DNA of 64,000 nucleotides from Thermothielavioides terrestris NRRL 8126 (lineage: Eukaryota > Ascomycota > Sordariomycetes > Sordariales > Chaetomiaceae), in the NCBI RefSeq assembly GCF_000226115.1, contig NC_016457.1, positions 7,874,001-7,938,000 of the forward strand. The letters are read 5' to 3'. A program made the position numbers and the translations under genes. This document shows, piece after piece, positions 34,915 to 44,564 of this stretch. The notes below the pieces were generated by a model, which saw nothing but the letters and a program-made list of their open reading frames with translations, was not told where the DNA came from and did no database searches. Every line of letters starts with the position of its first letter. The first letter of the stretch is position 1.

Positions 34915-35188
34915 GGCAGGGATGGGGGTATTGGATTTCACGAGTCTTCTGTTCGACCCAGATGCGAGTTCGGGGGTGTCATAGAGGTGAAACGTCGCAT
35001 CAGCCTGACCTCGGGCCCTCAATTCGGCCCGTATCCCTGCTTGCAAACAGGGACAACTCCTCTACACACCACGTGTTGACACACAACGAGTCCAATACGC
35101 CCCAGGGGCCCGTCAGCCGACCTTCAATCCCCAACACAGTCCTTCCAGAAGGCCCCCAAAATAAACCAAAACCCCGCTTAGATCTACC

Positions 35189-37159
35189 TCACCAAGCTTC
35201 CCAAACCGCATCCGGCAGCACCGTCCTCATAACCGTCCAATGTCCCAATGCGCTCGCCTCGTGCCACTTAACCAGCCGTTCCGTCTCATTGCGCCTCAAG
35301 ATGCCGTCCCCTTCCTCCCCTTGGACAAAATCCCCCTCGTTCACCTCGTGCCGCGGTAGCAAGTAAGCGCGCCGCGAGGGACTGTTCAGCATATCCCTCT
35401 CCGTCGGCTCGCGGAATGAGATCTGTCCTGAACCACCACCTTGCTGCTGATGCTTGGTGCAGAAGATGACCATGTTGGTGAAGTCGCGGCCGGTCTTGGC
35501 GAAGTCGGCCTCGTCGCGCGGGTGCTCGCGGAAGATGCGGCAGGTCGGGAAGACCGACTTGATCGTGTTGACGACGATGCGTGGCGGGGGGTGGGCGAAG
35601 TCGCCGGCGTAGTTCTGGTAGGCGGGATGTTAGTTGGGTAGGGAAAAAAAAAAGATCCGGACAAAGATGGGAGAACGTACTATGGCAACCACGCCGTTTG
35701 GCTTGAGGAGGGTGTTCAGGTTTTGCAAGAACTCGAGCGTGAAGAGAGCAATGGGCTCGGCGCCTCCTGTAAAGACGTCGTGGATGATGTAGTCGAAGCG
35801 GGCCTCGGTCTCGTCCGCTGCGAGGCGCGCCGTATAGCTGACTGCGTCCTCAATGACGGCGGTGTGATTGCTGGGTAGCTGGAAGTACTTGGAGGCGAAC
35901 TTGTGGACCACCGGGTCCAGCTCTACCACGGTCGTGTCGATGCCATGAGCTACCAGGGCCGCTGGAGTGGTGCCGATACCGAGCCCGCTGGTTGTTGTCA
36001 GCACGTTGTCAAGCAGGGGGTGAGAAGGGGCTTACATAACAAGCGCCTGCGCCTTGTTGTCTGGGATCGGCTTCGGGGTCTTCACCAGCCTGACAGCCTC
36101 AAGCATGGCAAACACGCCGTATACGGGCTCGGCCACCTGGTTTCCCTTAAACTGGCCCTGCCCGAGGAACTTGACCCACTCGCCGCCCAGCAGGCTGTGG
36201 TCGCACCTCATGAGGCGGAAACCCTCCTTGGGGCTGTCGATAACGGAGATATAGCCGGTGACGGACTCGGCCCTATCCAGCACCACGTACCCCGCCGGCG
36301 CGAGCCCCCTATTCAGGGCTGCGAGCGCCGTAGACGTCGGGACATGCGTATTCAAAAACGCGGTATGCAGCAGCGCAGGCACCGTCCAAAGCAGCAACTT
36401 GGACGGCGCAAAGAGCGCATACGAACCTGCGAGCACCAGCTCCATTCCCAGCCTGGAATTCACAAACGTCCTCCCCGCATACCGCCGCGCCAACCCCCCC
36501 AGCACGACCTCAGCCGCTTTAAAGAAGCCATACGACCCCAGCCCGGGCGCCGCATCGGCCAACCACCCAGGCAGCGCCGACAAGTCCGCCGCGTCCAGAT
36601 ACGTCGCCACGCAGGCGGCCGACAGCCCGACCAGCGGGAACAGCGTGAGCGCCTCGGTGACCAGCGGGCCCCAGTGCGCCGTCAGCAGCCGCGCGGCGGG
36701 CGCCCCGCCCAGGACGAACTGTACCAGGGGCACGTACGCGGCGACCAGCGGCAGCAGCAGCTCGGTGCGGAACGGCAAGGCCCGGCTGAGCAACAGGTTG
36801 GACGACCAGCCGGCGAAGCAGGCGGCCGCGAGCAGGCGGGCGTGCCACCGCGCGGCCGGGATCGCGCCGTACGCGGGCGAGAGGGCGAGCTGAGAGACGG
36901 CGGAGGAGAGCGCGGCCAGGGCGAGCAGCGCGCCGGACTTGAGGTAGACGGCCGCCTGCTCGCGCGCCCATTTGCCCCAGGTCTCGGTCTGGGCTTTGGC
37001 GGCGAGGGCCTTGAGCTCGCGCTCGAAGGAGGCGGGGGTGAAGGAGCTCGAGGGGTCGATGTCAGGGACCGAGGAGGAGGGGGAAGGGGAATGGTGAGAG
37101 GAGGCCTTGGGAGTCTTGTTGGCCCTTTTGGTGCTGCCGGGCGAAGGTTTAGGAGCCAT
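35189..37159 (-). CDS. Membrane-anchored spermine/spermidine-synthase-like methyltransferase fold protein
   Basis: This is a Rossmann-fold protein of the spermidine synthase superfamily fused to an N-terminal membrane region. Exons are 37159-36036, 35987-35681 and 35614-35189, giving 618 aa; introns are 48 and 66 nt. After a Ser/Pro-rich start (1-60), residues ~70-280 contain about six to eight hydrophobic helices. The catalytic-type domain follows: a strand pair around GYISVIDSPKEGFRLMRCDHSLLGG, nucleotide-binding loop ALVIGLGIGTTP, acidic ribose-binding VVELDP, EDAV and DYIIHDVFTGG. True spermidine synthases are soluble with ~300 residues, so polyamine synthesis should not be assumed; a related aminopropyl- or methyl-transfer is possible. 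The gene diverges from opi3, with a MITE between them. Fold is confident; substrate is unknown. Confidence 0.85.
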
Positions 37160-37535
37160 CGCGGCTGGCGGGCAGACTGTGCAGTCTGAATGGGCTCATT
37201 TGCAGGTTCGGTGTTGAGTTGAGCCTGGGGAGCTCAACAGGACCGTGAGTGTGCTGCAAGGTGGTCTCATCTGCTGCGATTGGTCCACTTGCGGTTTGAG
37301 ATGCGACGCAAGGAGGAGCTTGGGCGCTGCGGCCAGGGGCAGCTACCCCTGTCACGGTACGTACCCCACCGCTGGCGGATCTGAACCTGAACGGGGTGGA
37401 CGTTAAAGAGGTCCCGCCAAGACTAATTTCGGCTAATTATCGGCAATGTTTTTACAACGTTATTACGTAGCCCCGATCGCCAAGGCGTTTGCACTATCGC
37501 CAAGGCGTTTGCCAAGGGTTAGTTCGCCGGGGTAC

Positions 37536-37556
37536 GGGGGGCGGCGCTAGCCCCCC
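37536..37556. repeat. Conserved GC hairpin in MITE copy 2
   Basis: A perfect 7-bp stem GGGGGGC / GCCCCCC with a 7-nt loop GGCGCTA. The stem matches copy 1 exactly while the loop differs. Confidence 0.8.
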
Positions 37557-37560
37557 GCTA

Positions 37561-37612
37561 GTTAGGGTTTGGGTTAAGGTTAGGATACGGGTTATAGTTA
37601 GGGTGTGGGTTA
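37561..37612 (+). repeat. Degenerate telomere-like repeats in MITE copy 2
   Basis: About six GTTAGGG-like units (GTTAGGGTTTGGGTT, AAGGTTAGGAT, ACGGGTT, ATAGTTAGGG). They lie directly beside the GC hairpin, as in copy 1. Confidence 0.8.
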
Positions 37613-38021
37613 TCCTTGTTTTCTTTTTTTTCGATTTGGTTGAGGTTTCGTAGAGTTGTTGTTACGAGTCTTTGCGATTTTGTCTTGTCGATGATGTTGC
37701 TCTGTTGAAGTCGTGGCGGCCCCGTTCACCCTTGGCGATTTGTAATTACTTGTACGCGGCAGTCTCCGAAATTAGTCTTGGCGGGACCTCTTTAACGACG
37801 ACCCTGAACGGCCGTACCCGGTTGCCCCGTGGGGCAGCCAATGACGTTCCGCACAGCGACCCGAATTTTTTTAGTGTCCTGTGGGAGGGCCTCCCTGGCC
37901 GGGAGCAGACCAACACAGCTTTCCGGCTCCGCGTCCGCCCGTCTGTTCTCCTTACCTGAGCGACGCCAGTGCGTTTCCCTGGATTGTTTACTTTGCCAGT
38001 TGGAATCGCCACTTACCGAGT

Positions 38022-38879
38022 ATGGCATCAACTGCGATGTCCCTCCTCACTGAGCTGGTCGACTATGTCGATTTAAACCAGCGGAGCTTCTTCAGTAAGC
38101 TGCATCGAACCTGGAAGCTTCGAACGGGCCAGATTGCCAGGTCTTGGAACTTGCTGACGGCTGCCCACAGTCTCGGCCGCCGCTATTGCCTTCAACCCGA
38201 CTTTCTGGAAGTACGTGCGATGGATCTTGTGAATGCCCCGTGACTTGCGTGCTAACAACTGACGTCTACAGCATCGTGGCTCGCAGAGGTTCGTCTATGC
38301 GCCAATGCCTGAATCCCCGTCCGTAGATCCTCGCATTAACACTCGCCGATAGAACACCGCACGAGGTTCCTTACTCGGCTCTTTGGCGGCAACGCTCAGA
38401 CAGCATGCTACGCCCTCGCAGCCACCATCTTCTCGCTCGGCATTATCCGTGACTTTCTCTACGAGCGCGCCTTGCGTGACCAGCCTACCCACCCGGCACT
38501 CGAACAACCGCTCGTGAAGTACGCTGCGTATGCGCTGCTGGCTGTCGGCAACCTCTTCGTTATCTCCTCCACATGGCGGCTGGGGATTACAGGCACCTTC
38601 CTAGGGGACTACTTTGGGATCTTGATGGACGGCATCGTGACGGGCTTTCCCTTCAACATCACCAACGCCCCAATGTACTACGGCTCGACCATGAGCTTCC
38701 TGGGCAGTGCTCTGCTGTACGGGAAGCCAGCGGGGATCCTCCTCACGCTGCACGTTTTGGTGGTCTACCTGATTGCCATCCAGTTTGAGAATCCGTTCAC
38801 CGCGGCTATCTATGCCCAGCGGGACCGGGAGCGGGCCAGGGCTGCTGGGCAGACAGTGGAGAGCAAGAAGGAGCTTTAG
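38022..38879 (+). CDS. opi3: Phospholipid N-methyltransferase, Opi3/PEM2 type
   Basis: This small endoplasmic-reticulum membrane enzyme carries out the last SAM-dependent methylations from phosphatidyl-monomethylethanolamine to phosphatidylcholine. Exons are 38022-38094, 38171-38210, 38272-38288 and 38353-38879, giving 218 aa, the normal size. The start gives MASTAMSLLTELVDYVDLNQ. The spliced product then reads ISAAAIAFNPTFWN, IVARREHRTRFLTRLFGG and YALAATIFSLGIIRDFLYER, as in the family. Exon 4 carries the conserved NAPMYYGSTMSFLGSAL and the C-terminal EN-PFTAAIYAQR segment. Exon 3 is only 17 nt; without it the frame and the conserved VARRE segment are lost. A second in-frame ATG is at 38037. 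A MITE lies 230 bp upstream and could influence expression. Confidence 0.93.
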
Positions 38880-40114
38880 ATTTGGAGCTTTCATGGGAGC
38901 AGCTCCAGCGCGTTACATGGGAGAAGCGCTGGGGCGCCGTGGACCAGGAGGGCAGGCCTTAGTGCTTGCCTTCGGCGACGCAAGTGAGATGCCTACTCGA
39001 GGCGGGCTCTGAGACCTACAGATGGGGTCCGCCGGGTAGATTCTCACGAGACTGCGTCAGATGGCGGCTAGCGGCTAGTCGACAGGAATTCTCCCCTCAA
39101 CAACAGTGGTTGTGGTGAAAGAGGCCCCTGCAGCAGAGGAGCCGCCCCAGCGAGGCCGGGGTTCGACGGAGCTGCGTCCGGCGTTGTTGGCCATCAACTG
39201 GCCCAACCAGCCAAGCAAAGCTCAGGAAAATAGAGACGGGAACAGCAGGAAAATAGAGACAGACACAGATAGAACGGGTGCAATGTGTACACTACACTAC
39301 TGCAGATAAACAAATATGCCAGCCAGCGTTTGGGGACTCATCCCCAATCACCGAGGATAACCGGAATGAAGGGGCTGTTCTGGACGCTTCTCACGGGCAA
39401 TGTCGGGCCCACCACGTGTCGGGCCGCCACGGAAGATTTCCTCCCCGACTTCCTACCCGACTCATGCAATGCGAGAATCGTACGTCACTCATTCACCAAT
39501 TTACCTCCAACGAACCTCCACCACACCGCGATGACGGCATCACCCGCGCTGGCCCTCAATTTGACTGGGCTGCATAACCAAGTACATGCATGTACATACC
39601 TACCTAGATAAGGTACGGTGATCATCGCTGCAACCCGAAAACAAGCTCCTCTTCCGCTCGGAGCGAGAAATCACTCTTGGAGTGTATGTACATCTCGGCA
39701 GCGGCTGGGCCGCGAATCAAAAATAGGCGTGCTTCCGACTTACGGCTTTCATCTTACCGGTTTCGGAAACCACAACCATACGGCCTACCCACCCCGAGTT
39801 GCACGTTCGTGTCCTCCGACTCCTGGACTGCTCCAACACTGCGGCTCACGCATTGCGTGGAACTGTTGCTCTTGGCGTGGCGTCCACCACCTCGCCTCGA
39901 ATTTCTGGGCGAGCATACCGGGCGCCAAGCTGTTTCGCCCCTCGCCACGCAGGACAACCCCTCTTCTCCTGCTTGTGACGGTTGCTGTCTTGCTTCCCCT
40001 CGGCGGCAGTAGAGGAGAGCCCTCCCAATTTCCCCTGGCAACGGGAGCGGTAGTGCCTTGAATGCCTGCATACACACATGGACCCTCAGGCTCTCCCCCT
40101 CCTCCTCCTCGAAC
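38880..40114. promoter_or_regulatory. Intergenic, upstream of the NRAMP gene
   Basis: This is downstream of opi3 and upstream of the NRAMP transporter. A CATGTACATACCTACCTAG-type patch with AGGTA/TACCT repeats lies near 39585-39615. No coding feature is recognised. Confidence 0.5.
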
Positions 40115-42181
40115 ATGAACCGTCCCTTGAGAACCAACGAGCCGCAAGCTGGAGACGGCTGCCATCAGAGCCGGCCCCGATTCTCGAACGACCCGACCAC
40201 AAACCAGGACAACCAGGACCTCAATGGCATCTCCAACATCTCCAACGCCGGGGCGGCGCGGAGTGAGGAGGACCCATCAAAGCCCGACTATGGACAGCCA
40301 AAGCCAGATCCTTCCGCCGCCGCTCCCTCTGGAGGCCCAGAAAAAGCCGGCACCGGCACGGCAGGAGGTGTTGAGGTGAATGCGTCCGCCGCCGGTGTGG
40401 TCCCCGAGGTCCAGCACGCTGGGCATGAGGACACCGCCCCCGCTGCTGGTGTGGGGGGGTCACCTCCCCGGTCCTGGCTCGGCAAGGTCAAACACGCCAT
40501 CATCACCTTTGGCAGGTTTGTTGGGCCGGGATTCATGGTCGCCGTTGCGTACAGTAGGCCAAGCCTCGCTCCCGGCGACGCGTCCAGACACTGACACCTG
40601 CTGCTAGTCGACCCGGGCAACTACGCGACAGACGTTGCCGCCGGCGCTTCGTACCGGTTTCGCCTGCTTTTCATCGTCCTGCTCAGCAACATCTTCGCCA
40701 TTTTTCTCCAGAGCCTGGCCATCAAACTGGGCACTGTCAGCGGGCTTAACCTGGCCGAGGCCTGCCGGGCATTTCTGCCCCGCTGGCTCAACTATGCGCT
40801 GTATGCCGTGGCCGAGGCGGCCATTATTGCGACAGATATTGCCGAGGTTGGGCGCCCTGAACTGTCCTTTGCGCGGAAGAAAACGGCAGGCTGATTGACG
40901 ATGGGACAGGTGATCGGGACCGCGATAGCGCTGAATCTGCTGATCCCCCAGATACCCCTGGTGGCCGGCTGTGCGCTCTCCATTCTCGAGGTGATGGTCA
41001 TCCTGGTCTTTTACCGCCCCAACGGCCCAATGCGCGGTCTGCGGGCTTTCGAGTACTTCGTGATGGTCCTCGTCCTTGCTGTTGTCGTGTGCTTCTGCAT
41101 CCAGTTGTCCCTCATCAAGAACACCTCTCCGGGCGAAGTGTTCCGCGGCTATCTCCCATCGAGCGCGCTTATCGAGCAAACTGCGCTCTACCAAGCATGC
41201 GGCATCCTCGGCGCGACCGTCATGCCGCACAGCCTGTACCTCGGCTCCGGCATCGTGCAATCTCGTCTCTACGAATACGATTCCAAAGCCGGCCTCCTCC
41301 CTCCAATCCCCGTCGAGTCGCCCGCCCCTTCTGTGTTCAATGACAGCAGTGACAGCTACAGGAAAGAGTACATCCCCTCGCTCGCGGCGATCCAGCATTC
41401 GCTCAAATACTCGGTCGCCGAAGTGGCCTTCTCCCTGTTCACCTTCGCGCTCTTCGTCAACAGCGCCATCCTGATCGTCGCCGGCGCCAGCCTCTACTCC
41501 ACGCCCGGCGAGGACCTCGAGGCGGACCTCTTCGGCATCCACGACCTGCTGTCCGCGTCGCTCGCGCCCGCCGCCGGCACCGTGTTCGCCCTCGCCCTGC
41601 TGTTCTCGGGCATCAGCGCCGGCATCGTCTGCACCATCGCCGGCCAGATGGTCAGCGAGGGCGCGCTGCACTGGACGCTGCGCCCGTGGCTGCGCCGGCT
41701 CGTCACGCGCTCCATCAGCATCGCGCCCAGCATCGTCATCGCGGCCGCCGTCGGCCGCAAGGGCCTCGACGCCGCGCTGAACGGCAGCCAGGTGGCGCTG
41801 AGCATCTCCCTGCCGTTCGTTTCGGCGCCGCTGATCTACTTTACCTCCGTGGACAGGTACATGATGGTGCGGCCCGGCATGGCCAGGTTTGGCGGGCATC
41901 TGGGGAGCGTGTCGGGGGAGTCCGGCAGGGGGGTGCGGCCTGCTCAGCATGATCATGATGCGGGCGCGCAGGTGGCAGCGGGCGCAGGTCTGTGGGCGAG
42001 AATCAAGTTCTTCTGGTTGGGGTTGTGTGGTCGCCGGCGTTCTGCTGCTGCCGATCGAGACCGAGGCGGGGTCGTCCGCATGGCGAACAACTGGCTTGTG
42101 ACGGCGTTCGGGGTGCTTGTGTGGCTCATCATTGCAGTCATGAACGTTGCCAACCTGGTGCTGCTAGGCAAAGGGACATAG
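40115..42181 (+). CDS. NRAMP divalent metal transporter (Smf-type)
   Basis: This is a proton-coupled Mn2+/Fe2+ transporter of the NRAMP family, like yeast Smf1/Smf2, in the plasma or an internal membrane. Exons are 40115-40553, 40608-40846 and 40910-42181, giving 649 aa; introns are 54 and 63 nt. A ~125-residue hydrophilic N-terminus precedes the membrane core. The metal-binding motif of TM1 is intact (DPGNYATD, with the intron splitting the preceding Ile codon). TM6 carries the MPH signature (ATVMPHSLYLGSG). Other family segments are AIKLGTVSGLNLAEACR, ATDIAEVIGTAIALNLL and SGISAGIVCTIAGQMVSEG. The loop near residues 560-610 is longer and more charged than in yeast Smf proteins. The last helix is LIIAVMNVANLVLLGKGT. 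Metal specificity is inferred from the family. Confidence 0.94.
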
Positions 42182-44564
42182 ACGTAACTTAACAGTCGAG
42201 AAAAGTATACATATTTGACTATATGATTCATGAGTAGGGAAGCAATCGTTGCGTCTTTGTCCAGTGCTTGACAAGCTAGTGTCTTTTCCGCCCCGGGCCT
42301 ACTCTGTAAGTGATTCTCTGCCAGCCCGTAGATGCCTTGTTGTATGTTCGTCGGAGCGCAGCTAAGCTGCCGAAACTTCAGTTACCTATGACTGCTTCTG
42401 GCAAGACACTGCCTGGAAAAGTTTCAATAGCGGCACTGGTGGAATAGGACATAACGTTACACTCGACCAGAATCGACCTTGGGCAATCCTCAGCCTCGGT
42501 CTTTCCCTGGTCGACTCACAACGCAATCTTGGGTGGATGAGCCAATCCGTTTGCTTCCCACTTGGCTGCTGCAGCGGTTCAACCTTATTAGCCCAACGCA
42601 GCTCTACACCAGATCTGAGCACCCAGTACACTAACTTTGCCAGCCCGAGATAAAGACATGAATGAGTCGAACTTGCCGCAGGGCTTTCTTTGTGTGCGTG
42701 ACAACCACGAAGCTGCGGAGCGGTGACTCTGCCTTGTAAAAGTGGCATGTTCACTTCTGCGCGCCATTGCCTGATCAAACGGAGCCGCACAGCGAAAATG
42801 AGGTCTGTCAACAGGTTGCCATCGGCAACTTGCATGGAGGCTCACGGGAATGGCATCTGCGGCTTCGCTGTTGACTTCCACTGTCTACGGGTTACTCCGT
42901 TTGTTGATGAGCCAACGCCGGTTTGGCTTGTGAGCGGTGTCCCTCCTTGTGGCTTATCCTGAGCCCCATCAACCCCTTGCCCTTCCCACCGCTCGCCAAC
43001 ATCTCTTCCCCGGCGACGATCTGGCTTTGGTTCGGCGAACCAGACCAGGGTGGACAATGGCAGACGCAGTGAGGCCGGGGTGAGCCAAGGCCGAGAAGAG
43101 CGGTGTGAGCAAAGGGAGAGCTGGGGGTTCCACGAAAAGAAGAACATGGAAGATCGTTGCGTCAGCACGAGGCCTACTGCGTCCTGCGGTCATTGCATAC
43201 CGCGCGCTGCTGCCATTTATTTCGGTGAAAGATGGGGCGTTGCGTTGAAGCCTTGCAGCTCAGCCGTTCTGCTGCAAAGCTTCGATGCTTGCTGATGAGG
43301 CACCTCCGGTTGTGTGGAGCCCAAGAGCTCGCAAAGGCAGGGTCGGCGGGGAAGGGTTGCATTCGAGACAGGGTATGGAGAGTTAATTTACTTCCAATTG
43401 TAGCGTAGTGTAGTTCACAAAAGGTATGCTTCACTGTGTGAATTCTGGACCACTTTATGGTGACTTCATTTCGATTGTCCACTGTATTGCCATCAAGGAT
43501 ATCCTTACCAGGTAACATGAAGTGACTCCCTGCCGTTGACCTCTAATGAGTGCCAGAGCTAGGAATCGTTGCTTTGAGTCTACCTTGGTCATTGACGTTA
43601 TCGTTACACGCTGCGGCTACTAAGTACGGAATAAATGCAGGGATAACTTAAGAGGCACCACATATACGGCTATCCATGTTTGCAGTATGCAGTGAGGCCT
43701 ACCACAGTAACTGGACGCTGACAACTCATCCGCCACGCACCCCGGCTGAACTGGGACAAGACTCTGCTTTGAAAAGATCGTGACGGCTGACTGCCTGTTG
43801 CTTTTTCATGCTTCACGTATCGCGCTCACATCAATGGCAGGGAGCGGGGCAGGTTTTCTGTGTAATTCTCGTCCAGCTCCTCAACTTTGATAGCCGCTTT
43901 CCCTAGTTAGGTAAACAGCTGCTTGGCCCCAGCTTGCCCATTGCTGGTTGCTGCTCAACAAACGAAACCATTCAAACAAACAGGGGAGGCAAGGCTCAGT
44001 CGTCGTGCAGACCACTTCAACCCAAGTGTCTCTTTCCACGCAGGTGCTGCTTCCAAGACCCTCTTTGCCTCTCCCCCAACCCATGATCGCTCCTGCTGCG
44101 CGCCAATTGAGACCAGTATCATTGCTTTGCTGGTTCTTGATCTTGCGGGTTCCCTTCCTGCCTGGTACATAAACTCTCACTCCCTCCTGTACCTCTGGGC
44201 TGCCTGCACACACTGGCAAACCCAACTCCCCCTTCTTCCACATACCTTCCAGTCACTCGACTCTTGACGTGTCACAGCGCGACCGAGCGAGCGTGAAATA
44301 TTTTCTTTTGCGCACAGATTGGTTTAGTTCCTCTCCTCCATCCACGTCACCCTTCGCCTTCTGCGTCATCCCTCCTTTGCCGTTTGCAGGGCTTCTCCAA
44401 GCCCCGCAACCAGCAATCGGTCTGGGGTGCCGAAGCACATATTTGAAGGCATTCACTCTGCCGTTGTTCTTCTTCACTCTCTTTGCGCTTGCATTTTACT
44501 TCTGATCAGTACATTCTCGCCTCTCACACTCACTCCTTCTCACTGTTCCCTCATCGTCATCATA
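42182..44564. promoter_or_regulatory. Intergenic, Argonaute upstream region
   Basis: This is the largest gene-free gap, 2.4 kb between the NRAMP and Argonaute genes, both plus strand. Open frames are short and unconvincing. The last ~240 bases (44320-44560) are pyrimidine-rich (CTCCTTCTCACTGTTCCC), typical of a fungal 5' leader before the ATG at 44565. Confidence 0.5.

Larger units (their letters stand above)
37406..37792 (+). mobile_element. TA-flanked MITE with telomere-like core, copy 2
   Basis: This 387-bp element has perfect 27-bp terminal inverted repeats (AAGAGGTCCCGCCAAGACTA...TTTCGG) and TA on both flanks (37404-37405 and 37793-37794). It is the inverted relative of 23917-24293; by eye the two are roughly 80-85% alike with small indels. 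It includes a direct repeat of ATCGCCAAGGCGTTTGC (near 37478 and 37496) that is decayed in copy 1. It lies in the divergent promoter of the spermidine-synthase-like gene (ATG 247 bp away) and opi3 (ATG 230 bp away). At under 400 bp it is around the size below which RIP is known to act poorly, which may explain its good preservation. Confidence 0.9.

Noticed and set aside
35903..37189. 428-codon plus-strand open frame
   Set aside because: Antisense to the spermidine-synthase-like gene; low-complexity Arg/Gly/Gln composition from GC-rich codons, no domain.
40604..41956. 450-codon minus-strand open frame
   Set aside because: Antisense shadow of the NRAMP gene, whose motifs and splice phases are clear on the plus strand.
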